From assembly GCF_020536995.1 (NCBI RefSeq), contig NC_068356.1, positions 24,471,809 to 24,535,808 on the forward strand: a stretch of 64,000 nt of DNA. The letters run 5' to 3'. Positions 49,100-61,227 of this stretch are shown one piece after another (position 1 is the first letter of the stretch; the number at the start of each line of letters is the position of its first letter). Origin of the DNA: Dreissena polymorpha (lineage: Eukaryota; Mollusca; Bivalvia; Myida; Dreissenidae). The notes beneath the pieces were generated by a model that was not told where the DNA came from, searched no databases, and saw only the letters and a program-made list of their open reading frames with translations. Made by a program: the position numbers and the translations under genes.

Positions 49100-50560
49100 A
49101 TAACGATTATTTTACTGGCCGCTAACTCCGGTGATGACCTGTATATAAACTCGATACCCCGCAAACATAAATAAATCATATGATATATCAACGGAGTTTT
49201 TAGATCATTTATTTACTTTACCTATCCAATTATAATAGCAAATACAACATAACAGCAAAATTAATACATCCCAGCTTGATACATGGTCTGGATGTATGGC
49301 AGGCGGGTGGGAAGGAACGATGGTGACTCTGGGTAGGGCTTTGGATGGCTCCATGGTTGGTTCTCGACTGATTTGTTGTCGCGCGCAGCAAGTGGGTGGA
49401 TGAGGGTGCTTGTCTCGGGATTCTTCAGCGGTTGGGTGCTCGGGCCGGGGCAGTATGCGGGCGCGGGGGGGGGGGGGGGGGGGGGCTCGGGCTCGCTCGG
49501 CGTGGATGCGCTTGTGCGGGGGCGGGGGGTTCTGCGATCTGGGAACTGCAACAAAATACAACCCTTCACGACTGACCGACGACCGTAAATTACCGACAGA
49601 CACCTCCTCTTCCGCTCCAGACAAATGCACAACAATCACATACCACACACTATACACAATCATACACAGATCACCACCAAGGAACCCGGAACGCACGGGC
49701 GTGGCGCTCTCATACGCGCCACCCGTAATGAGTGGGGGTGTGAGAGCGATACGTGTGTTTGTTCCGGGTCCTATGTACCGGGTGGTGTTGGGATGTGGGT
49801 CGCGTTGAGTGTCTTGTACACTAGTAATGTGCGGGACACTCGGCGGGATCCGCTCCTCATCACCACCTTTAGGTAGATAGCACATTAAGGTCTCATTGGC
49901 CAACGTGCAACGAACTCTTTTAAAAATCTAAGTATTTGGCGAATACCCGGGAAACCGGGGTAAATTTGACCTACTTTGACTCTAAAATTAATCGTTTTCC
50001 CCTGAGAGGTCACAGGGGCAGGTCGGGCTACCGTAACCTCGTGAAGAGGCCAGTAGGACCTGTAAATAAACTCTGAAACACACAGGGTTGAAATGCAATC
50101 CATTAAAGTGAGGCCTCGCTTCCACTGCTCTTTATACTTTTACATGTTTACATGTTGACAGGAATATGGATGTAAGTACTAAATATTAGAATATAGCCTT
50201 TAAGTATAAACGCTTTTGCGCTGGTAATTCTATGAAAATAAAAGGTGCACGCACAAACTGTATTGATGTCGAGAATTGAGTGTAAAACTGTTCTATCTAT
50301 TAAGCCTTTTCATAAGAGATAAAATTGTTTCATGCAGTAGAACAGTGTTACAAAGACGCGGATATGTTTCCAATGCTCTGGTGTTATACTCAAATCAGCC
50401 AATGGAATAAATGAAGTGTATTCATTCTTACCTAGCCGCCGGAAATTTTATTTGAATTTTATTGGACACTTACAAAGGTCAGGTAAGGTGAAAAGCTGGC
50501 TTAATACAGCTACAGTATGCCGAACAAGAAATATCTTTAAAAAAAGATATACGGCGTAAA
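49100..50560. repeat. Duplicated unit, copy I (right part) with GC-rich insert
   Basis: 49100-49160 and 50040-50560 match 51598-52120 (GATGACCTGTATATAAACTC, TTGCGCTGGTAAT, GAAAAGCTGGCTTA). The stretch 49160-50040 is extra relative to copy II and is GC-rich, with a G17-type run at 49468-49484. 49957-50090 also resembles 52140-52270. Confidence 0.8.
49205..49903 (-). other. GC-rich open reading frame, status uncertain
   Basis: A 232-codon open frame on the minus strand with a proline-rich middle and a hydrophobic stretch near its end (VLILLLCCICYYNWIG). A second frame over the same DNA (49261-49635) is also open and ends PTRLPYIQTMYQAGMY. Two overlapping open frames in GC-rich DNA within a repeat-dominated region argue against a real gene. 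No family recognised. Confidence 0.25.
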
Positions 50561-50639
50561 TAGTTTAATGAATGAGATCAAGGATAGCGAATGTCTTTTT
50601 CTGTGCAGTTCTTAGCTGCATCACACGCAGTACGGGATG

Positions 50640-52120
50640 TTACGGGGAGTTTTCGCGGCTTATTTTACATTATAACATATTGCTGGTCATAAACCTATAG
50701 ATACAAAACAGAAAACCAAAAGAAGAATGGAAGTGAAATTTAAACATATGAGTCAACCGGCCACACGAGAAGTATCCGTATTTATAGGCGCGTTCTTCGA
50801 ACAAACCTGTTTTAGTGGTTTGTCGGGCATTGCTATTTGATTCGATTATTAACAGTATCAATTATCATCGTGCTAATGCTTAAAGTGATATTATGGGCAT
50901 TTTGCACTGTTGAATTGAGCTGAAAAGAATTAACAGGTCAAAATAGTCAGTTAAAATGTGGTTACTGATTAATTATCTGCAACTCACCTTGCTACCAGTT
51001 GTTTATAAAAATATATTTTATATTCGATATTCTTACGTGACCCACCCAGTCCTGTAAGCTGAAATGATCCGTAAAACAATTTCGTGTCTTTGTGTCGTAT
51101 GAACAAATCTTAGTTCTTCTTGAATGCTCTGAGCTTTTATGAGTACATCTGGGAGTTGGATTATTGCAACTAGAACAAATCTGCACTAAAACTAAATTTA
51201 GGTTCAACTCGTAAACGCATGATCAGTTGTCAAACGAAAGTACGGTTGATATTCAAATGCATTATTTTTCTCTTTCTGGTATATTGTTTTAGTATGATGA
51301 TGCTGCATTAATTAATATAAGTGTATATGAAGTAGAAACATCAAAAATAATCAACGGTTGCGATAGACACCTATAAACTGTTACATGCTCATAATATCAC
51401 TTTAGTACATTAGGCAATATGGACGAATAATTATTGTTAAATTTATCAACAATAATATTTATCATTGTATTGTTGAAAACACATTAAGAATCTATTATTT
51501 ACATACCATAATTATATTGCTGAGTATCTTCATTTAACATATTTCTGGTCTAAAGAAAATTCCAGGTCACCTAGTTCACGGATAGCGTCTTTATTATATA
51601 ACGATTATTTTACTGGTCGCCAACTCCGGTGATGACCTGTATATAAACTCTGAATGTCCGCGAATTGACCCGATATACCTCGCGGGTTGAAATGCAATGC
51701 TTTAAAGTGAGGCCTCGCTTCCATTGCTCTTTATACTTTTACATGTTAACATGTTGACAGGAATAAGGAAGTAAGTACTAAATATGATAACATAGCCTTT
51801 TAAATATAAACGCTCTTGCGCTGGTAATACTCTGAAAATAAAAGGTGTACGCACAAACTGTATTGATGTCGAGAATTGAGTGTAAAACTGTTCTATCTAT
51901 TAAGCCTTTTCATTCGAGATAAAATTGTTTCAACAGTAAAACAGTGTTACAAAGACGCGGATATGTTTCCAATGTTCTGGTGGTATACTCAAATCAGCCA
52001 ATGGAATAAATGAAGTGTCTTCATTCGTACCTAGCCGCGGGAAATTTTATTGGAATTTTATTGGACACTTACAAAGGTCAGGCTAAGGTGAAAAGCTGGC
52101 TTATGCAGCTTACGCCGAAA
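50640..52120. repeat. Duplicated unit, copy II
   Basis: Second copy of the unit at 42828-43263 plus 49100-50560. It lacks the 5.8-kb and GC-rich insertions but contains a TA-flanked MITE at 50883-51402. Tandem duplication of a unit of about 1.5 kb explains the arrangement. Confidence 0.88.
50883..51402. mobile_element. 520-bp TA-flanked MITE (Tc1/mariner-like)
   Basis: Inverted ends AAGTGATATTATGGGCAT / ATGCTCATAATATCACTT, flanked by TA at 50881-50882 and 51403-51404. Copy I has the empty site (GCTTAATACATTAG, about 43064-43077). A second copy lies at 55594-56047. Confidence 0.88.
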
Positions 52121-52254
52121 AATTCTGCGAAAACAAGTGCAGCCGGTGTAAATTTGACCTACTTTGGCTCACAAATAAATATTTTTCCCTGAAAGATCAC
52201 AGGAGTAGGTCAGCACATAAGGTAGTCCTGAAGACTCAGCGATGAACTGTAAAT

Positions 52255-52655
52255 AAACTCTGACACACAGGTGTTGGGCGCATGGCCAAGGAACAACAAC
52301 ACTATAAATATGTCATTTAAAACAACATTTTTCATCACATTGACAAAAAAATCTGATATCATATATATGAACATATTTTATATCAGATTTATTTTCACCC
52401 GTGCTCTGACATACATACGCATTGATCACTCTTTCTGGTGCGCCTTGGGTAACGGTAAACTCTGACACACAGGTGTGGGGCGCATGGCCAAGGAACAACA
52501 ACACTATAAATATGTCATTTAAAACAACATTTTTCATCACATTGACAAAAAAATCTGATATCATATATATGAACATATTTTATATCAGATTTATTTTCAC
52601 CCGTGCTCTGACATACATACGCATTGATCAATCTTTCTGGTGCGCCTTGGGTAAC
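52255..52655. repeat. Two ~202-bp tandem copies
   Basis: The sequence from AAACTCTGACACACAGGTGT to GCGCCTTGGGTAACGG occurs twice head to tail with almost no differences. Each copy contains ATATCAGATTT and its inverted complement, forming a hairpin (TCTGATATCATATA / TATATCAGA). Recent duplication. Confidence 0.92.
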
Positions 52656-52783
52656 GGTTTACGCCAGCTCAAAACTGATCAAAGTATGCGATAAGTATAT
52701 AGTACTACTTATGAACTATATTTTTATTGTATACGTGATATATTTCTATGAGGTACTTTATTAGAAGTACGATAAAAAGAAAG

Positions 52784-52800
52784 CGTCCCTGGGTGGGCTC

Positions 52801-52851
<51 letters not shown>

Positions 52852-52857
52852 AGAGAC
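52784..52857 (-). tRNA. tRNA-Asn (GTT)
   Basis: A 74-bp cloverleaf on the minus strand. It has acceptor stem GTCTCTG/CAGGGAC plus discriminator G, A box TGGCGCAATCGG, anticodon loop CTGTTAACC (anticodon GTT), and B box GGTTCGAGCCC. No intron; a T5 terminator follows at 52778-52774. From memory it is identical to the metazoan nuclear tRNA-Asn(GTT) sequence. Confidence 0.97.
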
Positions 52858-52984
52858 AACCGACACAGTGAGTAAAAATTTACACATACATTACTTTGAT
52901 ACTATATTTGTAAACCCGGAAGTCACATGTGAAATACTGTGATATAAATGTCAATCAGATTGCATGCTGAGGGACGCTAACATT

Positions 52985-55900
52985 ATGATGACAGCAGAAG
53001 TTCTTTTTGGCGTTTTCGCAGCACTTTTTGCTACTGTTGGGGTGCAAGTTTTATTATTTACAGTTGACATTTCAAACAAGATTCATCATTATCATCAAAT
53101 ATAATTGTGTCACATATATTCGCGAGTTTGAAACTATTGCAATATTGTAAACACATAATTAAAACACCGACTCTCTAAACTTAAGGTGTCGGACAAGGAT
53201 GATTTGTTTAAATCAGAAATGATTGAAAAATCCTCACGCTATGTGATAAATCGATGTATGATACTATACAGGAAAAGACCAAAGTCAAAGATTTACACAA
53301 AAATCTTTTGCAGGGATCTGTGAACTGTGGACACACTGTGTGCTATGGTAAGTTCTGGACATATTCATCATGTATTTTATTGTCCTTTTAACAATCTACA
53401 TACTTTTCAACGTTGCAAATATTGCAAGCCGTATTGGCATACAGTGAGTGAGATTGCTGATAATGGATCTGAAACTACAATTTGTCTGATTTATTTGATA
53501 AACTATTTTATCGTGTAAGTACCTGTTATCGAACAGCACCTATCATCGGACGTTTTGTTTTGGTTCTGTATGCACATACGCAAAAGTGCGCATGACGTCA
53601 CATTGATAAACAAATGGTCGCACATGAAGTCCATGACCTACTTGCCTACTTAGCTTGAAACAAATGCGCCGAAAACATGTTAAAGAAATGCATTTATTGT
53701 TATTTACACCGTTTTGTGTGTTTTTTGCTATTACTTTTTGAATGCATTTATCAAAACGTGCATTTACACAAAAAAAGCATATGCCCGTTTGCAATTTTGA
53801 TTGCAGCAGAAGCAGATTTTTTCGCCGAGTCTGGGTCACGTGATAGTCATGTGACTGTGTATGCTGGAGTAGTATTTATGAAGTGTCATGTTGGCAAATG
53901 ATCTCTTTGTTTTGGTGTTCTGCAAAAAATTAATTAGTGAGTCAAAAAAACCTGTGGTTCCCCCTGGTTTCAACTTCAAGGCATATGTGGACATATCTGC
54001 ATATTTTCTGGAAAAAAAAAAGATAAAAGTATATCTGTCATAGTGTGTCCACATCCAGACCTTTTCCACCCTATGCCACGGGTCAGATATTCGGCCCCAT
54101 TCCCAATGCAAATCTGGTTGTTTTTACCCAATTGAAAAAAAAATCCCAATTATTATTATTATTTTTTTTTTTAAACCTTTAAATATATAAGTTAACCTGA
54201 TCCAGTGTAGAAAAGTAGAAAATAGACAAATATTGCATAATTTAATTATCTGTTGCCTTGAATTTGTTTTAAAAACAGTAAAATATGTTTAATTGATTAT
54301 TTAAGACTTTTCTTATTTTCTCCAAAATCCGGCGTTTGGTGCAGATTTTTTCACCTAAAAAAAGGCCAGGCTTTTCCCCCAAAATCAGATAAAAAACCCT
54401 GCACTTATCACACATGTTTATAATATTTTGTAAAATTTTAATAATATGTTATCAAAATAGTCATTATTTACCAGTTAACAGCTTCTTTTAAATATAAGAA
54501 ACACTATTTACATGTGATTATTTTTCCCAATTGAGGCAGTTTTGGGATTTATTTTTTTCCCAAAATAGGGTTTTTCACGACGCGAAATTCCCAAAATTCC
54601 AGTGTGGCGTTTTCCCAAAATGGAGCGGAAAAGGCCTGACATCAATTATAATGGTAGCAAGGATTTCCTAAGATTACACCTAGTTTTGGGGCCCATGTGA
54701 CCCATAGAATTTAAAATTTGCCAAAATATTAATAAGATTTTTAAAAAGTTCTTACCAAGTTTCATCAAGATAGAGTCATAAATTAGGCTTTAAGAGTTTT
54801 TACAATGTTTTTATAAGATTTGATATGCTGAACTAATTATTTATGCATGTTAGTGAATGTTACCCACATTAGGCCACATTTGAACTTTGATATGGATATT
54901 TCAAAATACACATTCAAACCAAATTTCATCAAGATTAAGTCATACATTTTGCCTCTTGAGTGGTAACAATGTTTTTCTCAGACTTGATTACCCATGGAGC
55001 GTATATTGCCTCATCTAGAGTCCGTGAATTACCTTTTTGACGCATGTAACTGAGATTTGAACTCAGTAAAGATAAGTTATGACTCATAACAATGGCCTAT
55101 AGAGTGGTGCAAGGTTTTTCTTAGATTTATATAGAGGGTGACACAGTTTAAAGATGCACATGATCTAGTTCAACTTGTTGACGCTCTCAAATATTAAGCT
55201 ACTTTTTATATTGGTAATGTTCCAAAGAATTTAGCCCATGTAAAAAGTATCTCTAAATTCTTTGAACGTCTTATAAATAAGACTAAACATGATCCAGATT
55301 TGAACTCAGCCTTAGTTAGTATTAATAAGATTAAAATTCTGACCAAGTTTGATCAAGATTGAGTAAAAAATTTGGTCTCAAGAGTGGCAAAAGATTCAAA
55401 ATTAAAAGCTAGTGTTTGGAAGCACATTACTCAGATTTGAACTTGATATTGTCAGAATAAACATTCTGACCGAGTTCCAACAAGATTTGATAACAAATGT
55501 AGCCTCTAGTGTGGTAAGGAGCACAACGCTACACACTAGACCTAGACTGACCATAATAGCTCACCTGAGACAAAGATTGCCTCTTGAATATTAAAGTGAT
55601 ATTATTGGCATTTTTCACTGTTGATTAACTTGATTTTGAGCTGAAAAGAATTAACAGGTCAAAAGAGTTAAAATGTGGTTACTGACCAATTATCTGCAAC
55701 TCATCTTGCTACCAGTTGTTTATAAAAATATATTTTATATTCAATATCTTACTTGACTCACCCAGTCCTCTAAGCCGAAATGATCCGTAAAACAAAATTG
55801 TGTCTTTGTGTCATATGAACGAATCTGCACTAAAACTATATTTAGGTTCACATCCTACATGCATGACCAGTTGTCAAACGAAAGTACGGTTGATATTCAA

Positions 55901-58900
55901 ATGCATTATTTTTCTATTTCCAGGATATTGTTTTAGTATGTTGATGCTGCATTAACAAATATAAGTGTATATGAAGTGAAAACACCAAATAATGAACAAC
56001 GGTTGCGATAGACAGCTATAAACTGTTAGATGTCCATAATACCACTTTAATTTAAATAGAAAGATCTGTTTTGATAAACATTTTCTGTTGACAGGATCTG
56101 GAGCCTACTGTTGTGAGAATGATTTACAAGAGTGCTGCTGGCAACACTTCCCAGTTTACACATTCTGGTGTAAGTATAGTGGAGATGCTGTAGAGTTGAT
56201 GAATGTTTTGTGATTTTAGTAATGATTTAAGATGATGTAAAATGAAATACCTATATTTTTTTGTTCTTGTTTGCTGCACAATTATTGTCTTTCAAAACTT
56301 TTTTTTCTGTCCATTATTTACATTGAGTAGCAGTCATTTGCATTGAAATTTTAGTATTAATGCTATGATAGTAAATATTACATTCTTTCTGAATTTGTAT
56401 GCCCCCCTTCGAAGAAAAGAGGGTATATTGTTTTGCACATGTCAGTCGGTCGGTCCGTCCACCAGATGGTTTCCAGATGATAACTCAAGAACGCTTAGGC
56501 CTAGGATCATTAAACTTCATAGGAATATTGATCATGACTGGCAGATGACCCCTATTGATTTTCAGGTCACTAGGTCAAAGATCAAGGTCACAGTGACTCG
56601 AAATAGTAAAATGGTTTCCGGATGATAACTCAAGAATGCTTACGCCTAGGATCAGGAAACTTCATAGGTAAATTGATCATGAATGGCAGATGACCCATAA
56701 TAATTTTCAGGTCACTAGGTCAAAGGCCAAGGCCACATTGACTTGAAACAATAAAATGGTTTCCTGATGATAACTCAAGAATAATTAGGCCTAGGATCAT
56801 GAAATTTCATAGGAACATTGATCATGACTGGCAGATGACCCCTATTGATTTTCAGGTCACTAGGTCAAAGGTCAAGGTCACAGTGACAAAAAACGTATTC
56901 ACACAATGGCTGCCACTACAACTGACAGCCCATATGGGGGGCATGCATGTTTTACAAACAGCCCTTGTTTGAATTAATGGTTAATTTGCGTGGGGTTGTT
57001 TTTTTGTAGAAAGTGTTTAATTAAGATGTAATTAACACTCAATTAAGATATAATTAACACTCATTACTACCCAAGTTCCATTAAATTTTAAATTAATATA
57101 AGGCAGCAGGGTTGGGATTAGTTTTCAGCCAACTCTGTAATGGATTTTTGACCATCCTGACTGGCATTCAATTAAATAATTATGACAATATTGATTTTTA
57201 ATGCTGCAAACAACACTGTAAGCAGCATTAAATGACTGTAATTATTAATTTCTTTGAAAATTGAGCCGGCCAAACTTGTGTTTTAAATCAGTCAATTTGG
57301 CTGGCTGGCAGCTCTTAATGCCAACCCAGTATAACATTACTTTTATTTGTATAAATACAAATGAATCCTTTTAATATTAGTCCTGTACATGTCACTAGCA
57401 TGAATGACTCCTAACATAATGTGTGAGATTGTAGTCATCATTATCTACCAAGATAAAACAATAATAATCATAAACTGCATTAAAATAGTGAAATTAATAT
57501 TATATGACTTATATCTAGAAGACCAACTATTTCATAAACATTAACACATGTATTGGTACTAGGACTCTCTTCACTAACTGACATCTTCAGTAACAGTTCT
57601 CATATGTTTATTGGTGTTTGTTATTTGTTACCTTTTTGACAAACTCATTTTGTTTGCTGCAGGGTTCTGGTCTATTTGGTTTTGGGTGATTTTCTTTGGT
57701 GTCCTGATCTGTGTGTGTATCCGCCGTCGTCGACGGCTCTTGAGTGCACCTCGCTACGTGATCGTGGAAGGCCAACAGAGCTATGGTACTGTGCAGGCTA
57801 GCTACCAGAGAGCAGCATATGATCAAGGCTTCAATCCGGCCATGTCTGCACCGGCCTATCAGGTTAATAATGGAACATGCTGACGCTGAGGCCTTCATTA
57901 TGTTATGATTTCATTCGATAAATGAAAGAATACGTATATATTTTTATGTCCCCCACCCACTATAGTGGGGGACATATTGTTTTTGCCCTGTCTGTTGGTC
58001 TGTGCGTTGGTCTGTTGGGCTGTTTGCTCCAACTTTAACATTTGCAATAACTTTTTCAATATTCAAGATAGCAACTTGATATTTGGCATGCATGTGTATC
58101 TCATGGAGCTGCACATTTTGAGTGGTGAAAGGTCAAGGTCATCCTTCAAGGTCAGATATATGTGGCCAAAATCGCTCATTTTATGAATACTTTTGCAATA
58201 TTGAAGATAGCAACCTGATATTTGGCATGCATGTGTATCTCATGGAGCCTCACATTTTGAGTGGCGAAAGGTCAAGGTCTTTCTTCAAGGTCAGAGGTCA
58301 AGTACATGTGGCCAAAATCGCTCATTTTATGAATATTTTGGCAATATTGAAGATACCAACTTGATATTTGGCATGCATGTGTATCTCATGGAGCCGCATA
58401 TTTTGAGTGGTGAAAGGTCAAGGTCATCCTTCAAGGTAAAAGGTCAGAAAAAAATTCAAAGCGGCGCAGAAGGGGACATAGTGTTTCTGAGACACACATT
58501 TTTCTTGTTTATTATACCCTTCAAAACCAACTATGAGAGGGTTATATTGGAATCACTCTGTTGTTGGTTGATCAGTCTGCAAACATTACAAGTTTATACC
58601 TCTACATTTCACAAGCAATTAAATTGTAACTTTAAACATATCATCTCCATGAAGTATAGACGACCAAGAGTGTTTTTTTCCTGATCCACAAATTATTATG
58701 TTATTGTACTTTAAACATTGCCAACTAAGAGATGCAAGGGAATTATTATTGTGGTTATCTCCGCTGTCCGTCTGTCTGTCCGTCCTGGCCACTATCTCCT
58801 CCTACACTATTAGCACTAGAACCTTGAAACTTACACACATAGTAGCTATGAGCATATGTGCGTCCCTGCACTATTTGGAATTTTGATCTGACCTCTGGGT

Positions 58901-61227
58901 CAAAAGTTATGGGGGTTGGGGTGGGGCCAGGTCAGAGATTTTCGCTCATTTGTATGCACCCAGTATGGTGCATTGGCCATAACTTTTGCAATATTGAAGA
59001 TAGCAACTTGATATTTGGCATGCATGTGTATCTCATGGAGCTGCACATTTTGAGTGGTGAAAGGTCAAGGTCATCCTTCAAGTTCAAAGGTCAAAAAAAC
59101 AAAGCCAAGGGAATTAACAAGCTTTTAAGGGAGGTAAGTAATGAACCTGCAAAATGATATAAAAAAAATAAATCAAAGCGGTGCCGGAGGGGGCATTGTG
59201 TTTCTGACAAACTCAAAGGTAAAAAAAAATAAATCCAAGGGAAGTAATAAGCTTTAAAGGGAGGAAAGTAATGAACCTGCCAAATGATTTTTTTTTTTTA
59301 TAAATCAAAGCGGCGCATGAGAGGGCATTGTGTTTCTGACAAACACATCTCTTGTTATATGTTATTTTACATGAACTTCTTCATTTCTACACCGATTCAC
59401 TTCCAATTGATACTGAACATCTCTTATGACAATACGGTCAATCTGAAGTATGCATGGCCCCATTACCAATCCTGGGGTGCCCCCTGGGTCAAACATGCGG
59501 CATGGGGATACGCGTCGGCCTCTGCCGCGCCATTTCTAGTTCATATTTGTGACAAAGCTCAAGATTTCTTTCTACTGGTAAATCTCACACTAAAAAGAGA
59601 ATAAATAATTTAAATAGGGATGAACTGTAATTTTGCCAAGGTCATTGTTTATATATATGTACCAGTAAATATTATACTTGTATATTTTAATACTTTTGAT
59701 AAATGATTTATGAAATGTAGTTAGATAGTGAAGAAAAAACAAGAGGGCCTGAAAGGCCCAAAGTCGCTCACCTGAGATAACAAGATATTATTGGGACAAA
59801 TCTTCTGACCAAGTTTCATGAAGATCGGAAAATAAATGTGGCCTCTAGAATGTAAACAAGGTTTTACTATAGCCATATAAGGAAAAATGCCCCGCCCCCT
59901 GGCAGTCATGTTTTTCAACCAACCGGCATCATTTTTGAAGTCTTACATGATATTATCAGGATGAATCTTCTGACTAAGTTTCATGAAGATCGGACAGTAA
60001 ATGTGGCCTCTAGAGTGTTAACAAGATTTTTCTAAAGCCATATAAGGAAAAATGCCCCGCCCCTTGGAAGCCATGTTTTCAAGCAAACATAATTATTTTC
60101 GAACTCATCCAAGATATCATTGAGACCAATCTTCTGACCAAATTTCATGAAGATTGGACAATAATGTGGCCTCTAGAGTGTTAACAAGGGTTTACTAAAG
60201 CCATATATTGCCATTTAAGGAAAAATGCCCCGCCCCTTGGCAGCCATGTTTTTAAAGCAACCAAAACCATTTTCGAACTCATCCATGATATCAATAAGAC
60301 AAATCTTCTGACCGTATTTCATGATGATTGGAAAATAAATGTGACCTCTAGAGTGTTAAAAAAGTTTAACTATAGCCATATAAGGAAAAATGCCTCGCCT
60401 CCTGGCGGCCATGTTTTTCAACCAAAGGGCATCATTTCTGAACTCGTCCAAGATATTAATGGAATGAATCTTCTGACCAAGTTTCATGAAGATTGGACAA
60501 TAAATGTGGCCTCTAGAGTGTTAACAAGATTTTACTATAGCCATATATAGTCATATAAGGAAAAATGCCCCGCCCCTTGGCAGCCATGTTTTTCAAGCAA
60601 CGGTTACCATTTTCAAATTCATCCAAGATATCATTGGGGCAAATCCTCTGACCAAGTTTCATGAAGATCGGAAAATAAATGTGGCCTCTAGAGTGTTAAC
60701 AAGGTTTTTGCTATAGCCATATAAGGAAAAATGCCCCGCCCCCTGGCGGCCATGTTTTTCAACCAACCGGCATCATTTCCAAACTCGTCCAAGATATTAT
60801 TGGGATGAATCTTCTGACCAAGTTTCATGAAGATCAGACAATAAATTTTACCTCTAGAGTGTTAACAAGATTTTACTATAACGATATATATAGCCATATA
60901 AGGCCCTTGGCAGCCATGTTTTTCAAGCAAACGTAACCATTTTCAAACTCATCCAAGATATTATTGAGACCAATCTTCTAACCAAATTTCATTGGACAAT
61001 AAATGTGGCCTCTAGAGAGTTAACTTGAATGTTGACGACGCACGACGGACAAAAAGCGATCACAAAAGCTCACTGTGAGCACGTTGTGATCTGGTGAGCT
61101 AAAAAAGGAAAAATATTTTGTTCTGATTTTGTTATCATGACTCAGTCTGTTACTAATCACATAGTATGTTTTTTTTATTCTTTTACAGGAAAAGCCTCCA
61201 GAATACAGTGCTGTTGTCAATCACTGA
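52985..61227 (+). CDS. WBP1/VOPP1-like single-pass membrane protein
   Basis: Exons 52985-53047, 53314-53347, 56095-56169, 57663-57862 and 61189-61227 have GT-AG introns and phases that join in one frame, giving about 136 residues. Order: signal peptide (MMTAEVLFGVFAALFATVG), a short Cys-rich ectodomain (CGHTVCYGSGAYCCENDLQECC), an aromatic transmembrane span (FWWFWSIWFWVIFFGVLICV), a basic stop (RRRRR), a Tyr/Gln-rich cytosolic tail and a C-terminal KPPEYSAVVNH containing a PPxY motif that binds WW domains. The double-Cys ectodomain, WWFWxxW membrane start and PPxY tail are those of WW-domain-binding protein 1 relatives, which dock NEDD4-type ubiquitin ligases (family knowledge). The first donor (after GTG CAA, or one codon pair earlier) is weak, so the exon 1 end is less certain. 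A possible optional exon lies at 59449-59577. Confidence 0.82.
53348..54650. other. WBP1-like intron 2, unannotated part
   Basis: AT-rich. Short poly-A/T tracts near 54010 and 54135-54170; no element boundaries recognised. Confidence 0.5.
54650..55590 (+). repeat. Degenerate copy of the 59745-61105 repeat family
   Basis: Four to five decayed units with CCAA(A)TTTCATCAAGATT and GTTTTTCTCAGA phrases of the family at 59745-61105. Located in intron 2 of the WBP1-like gene. Confidence 0.65.
55594..56047. mobile_element. Second copy of the TA-flanked MITE
   Basis: Same family and orientation as 50883-51402, flanked by TA at 55592-55593 and 56048-56049, with an internal deletion of about 65 bp near 55825. 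Ends only about 47 bp before exon 3 of the WBP1-like gene. Confidence 0.87.
56395..56978 (+). repeat. ATGCCCCCCTTCGAAGA element with internal ~190-bp repeats
   Basis: Starts ATGCCCCCCTTCGAAGA and ends GGGGGGCATGCATG, with short inverted ends. It holds about 2.5 internal units with GATAACTCAAGAA, GGCCTAGGATCAT and CAGGTCACTAGGTCAAAG. A longer copy is at 62790-63675. A mollusc-wide family; the open frames across it are not genes. Confidence 0.85.
57946..59340 (+). repeat. ATGTCCCCCACC element(s) with internal ~170-bp repeats
   Basis: Starts with a hairpin (GTCCCCCAC / GTGGGGGAC at 57950-57972), then three units carrying GGCATGCATGTGTATCTCAT and TGGTGAAAGGTCAAGGTC, a tail AGCGGCGCAGAAGG...GTGTTTCTGA, and further partial copies at 58750-59340. 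Located in intron 4 of the WBP1-like gene, downstream of exon 4. Confidence 0.85.
59449..59577 (+). other. Possible optional exon of the WBP1-like gene
   Basis: A 129-bp GC-richer segment bordered by AG (59447-59448) and GTAAAT (59578), open in the phase that would join exons 4 and 5 (KYAWPHYQSWGAPWVKHAAW read-through). Splice borders and phase fit, but codon content gives no family match and the direct exon 4-5 junction already makes sense. Confidence 0.3.
59745..61105 (+). repeat. ~170-bp tandem-unit interspersed repeat
   Basis: Begins GAGGGCCTGAAAGGCCCAAA and ends GAGCACGTTGTGATCTGGTG. About eight internal units carry CTTCTGACCAAGTTTCATG, GTGGCCTCTAGAGTGTTAAC and AAAAATGCCCCGCCCC. A family I recall from many bivalves. 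Located about 80 bp before the last exon of the WBP1-like gene. Confidence 0.88.

Noticed and set aside
49205-49903. Proline-rich membrane protein gene
   Set aside because: Listed only as uncertain: several frames are open together in GC-rich DNA containing a G-run, with no family match.
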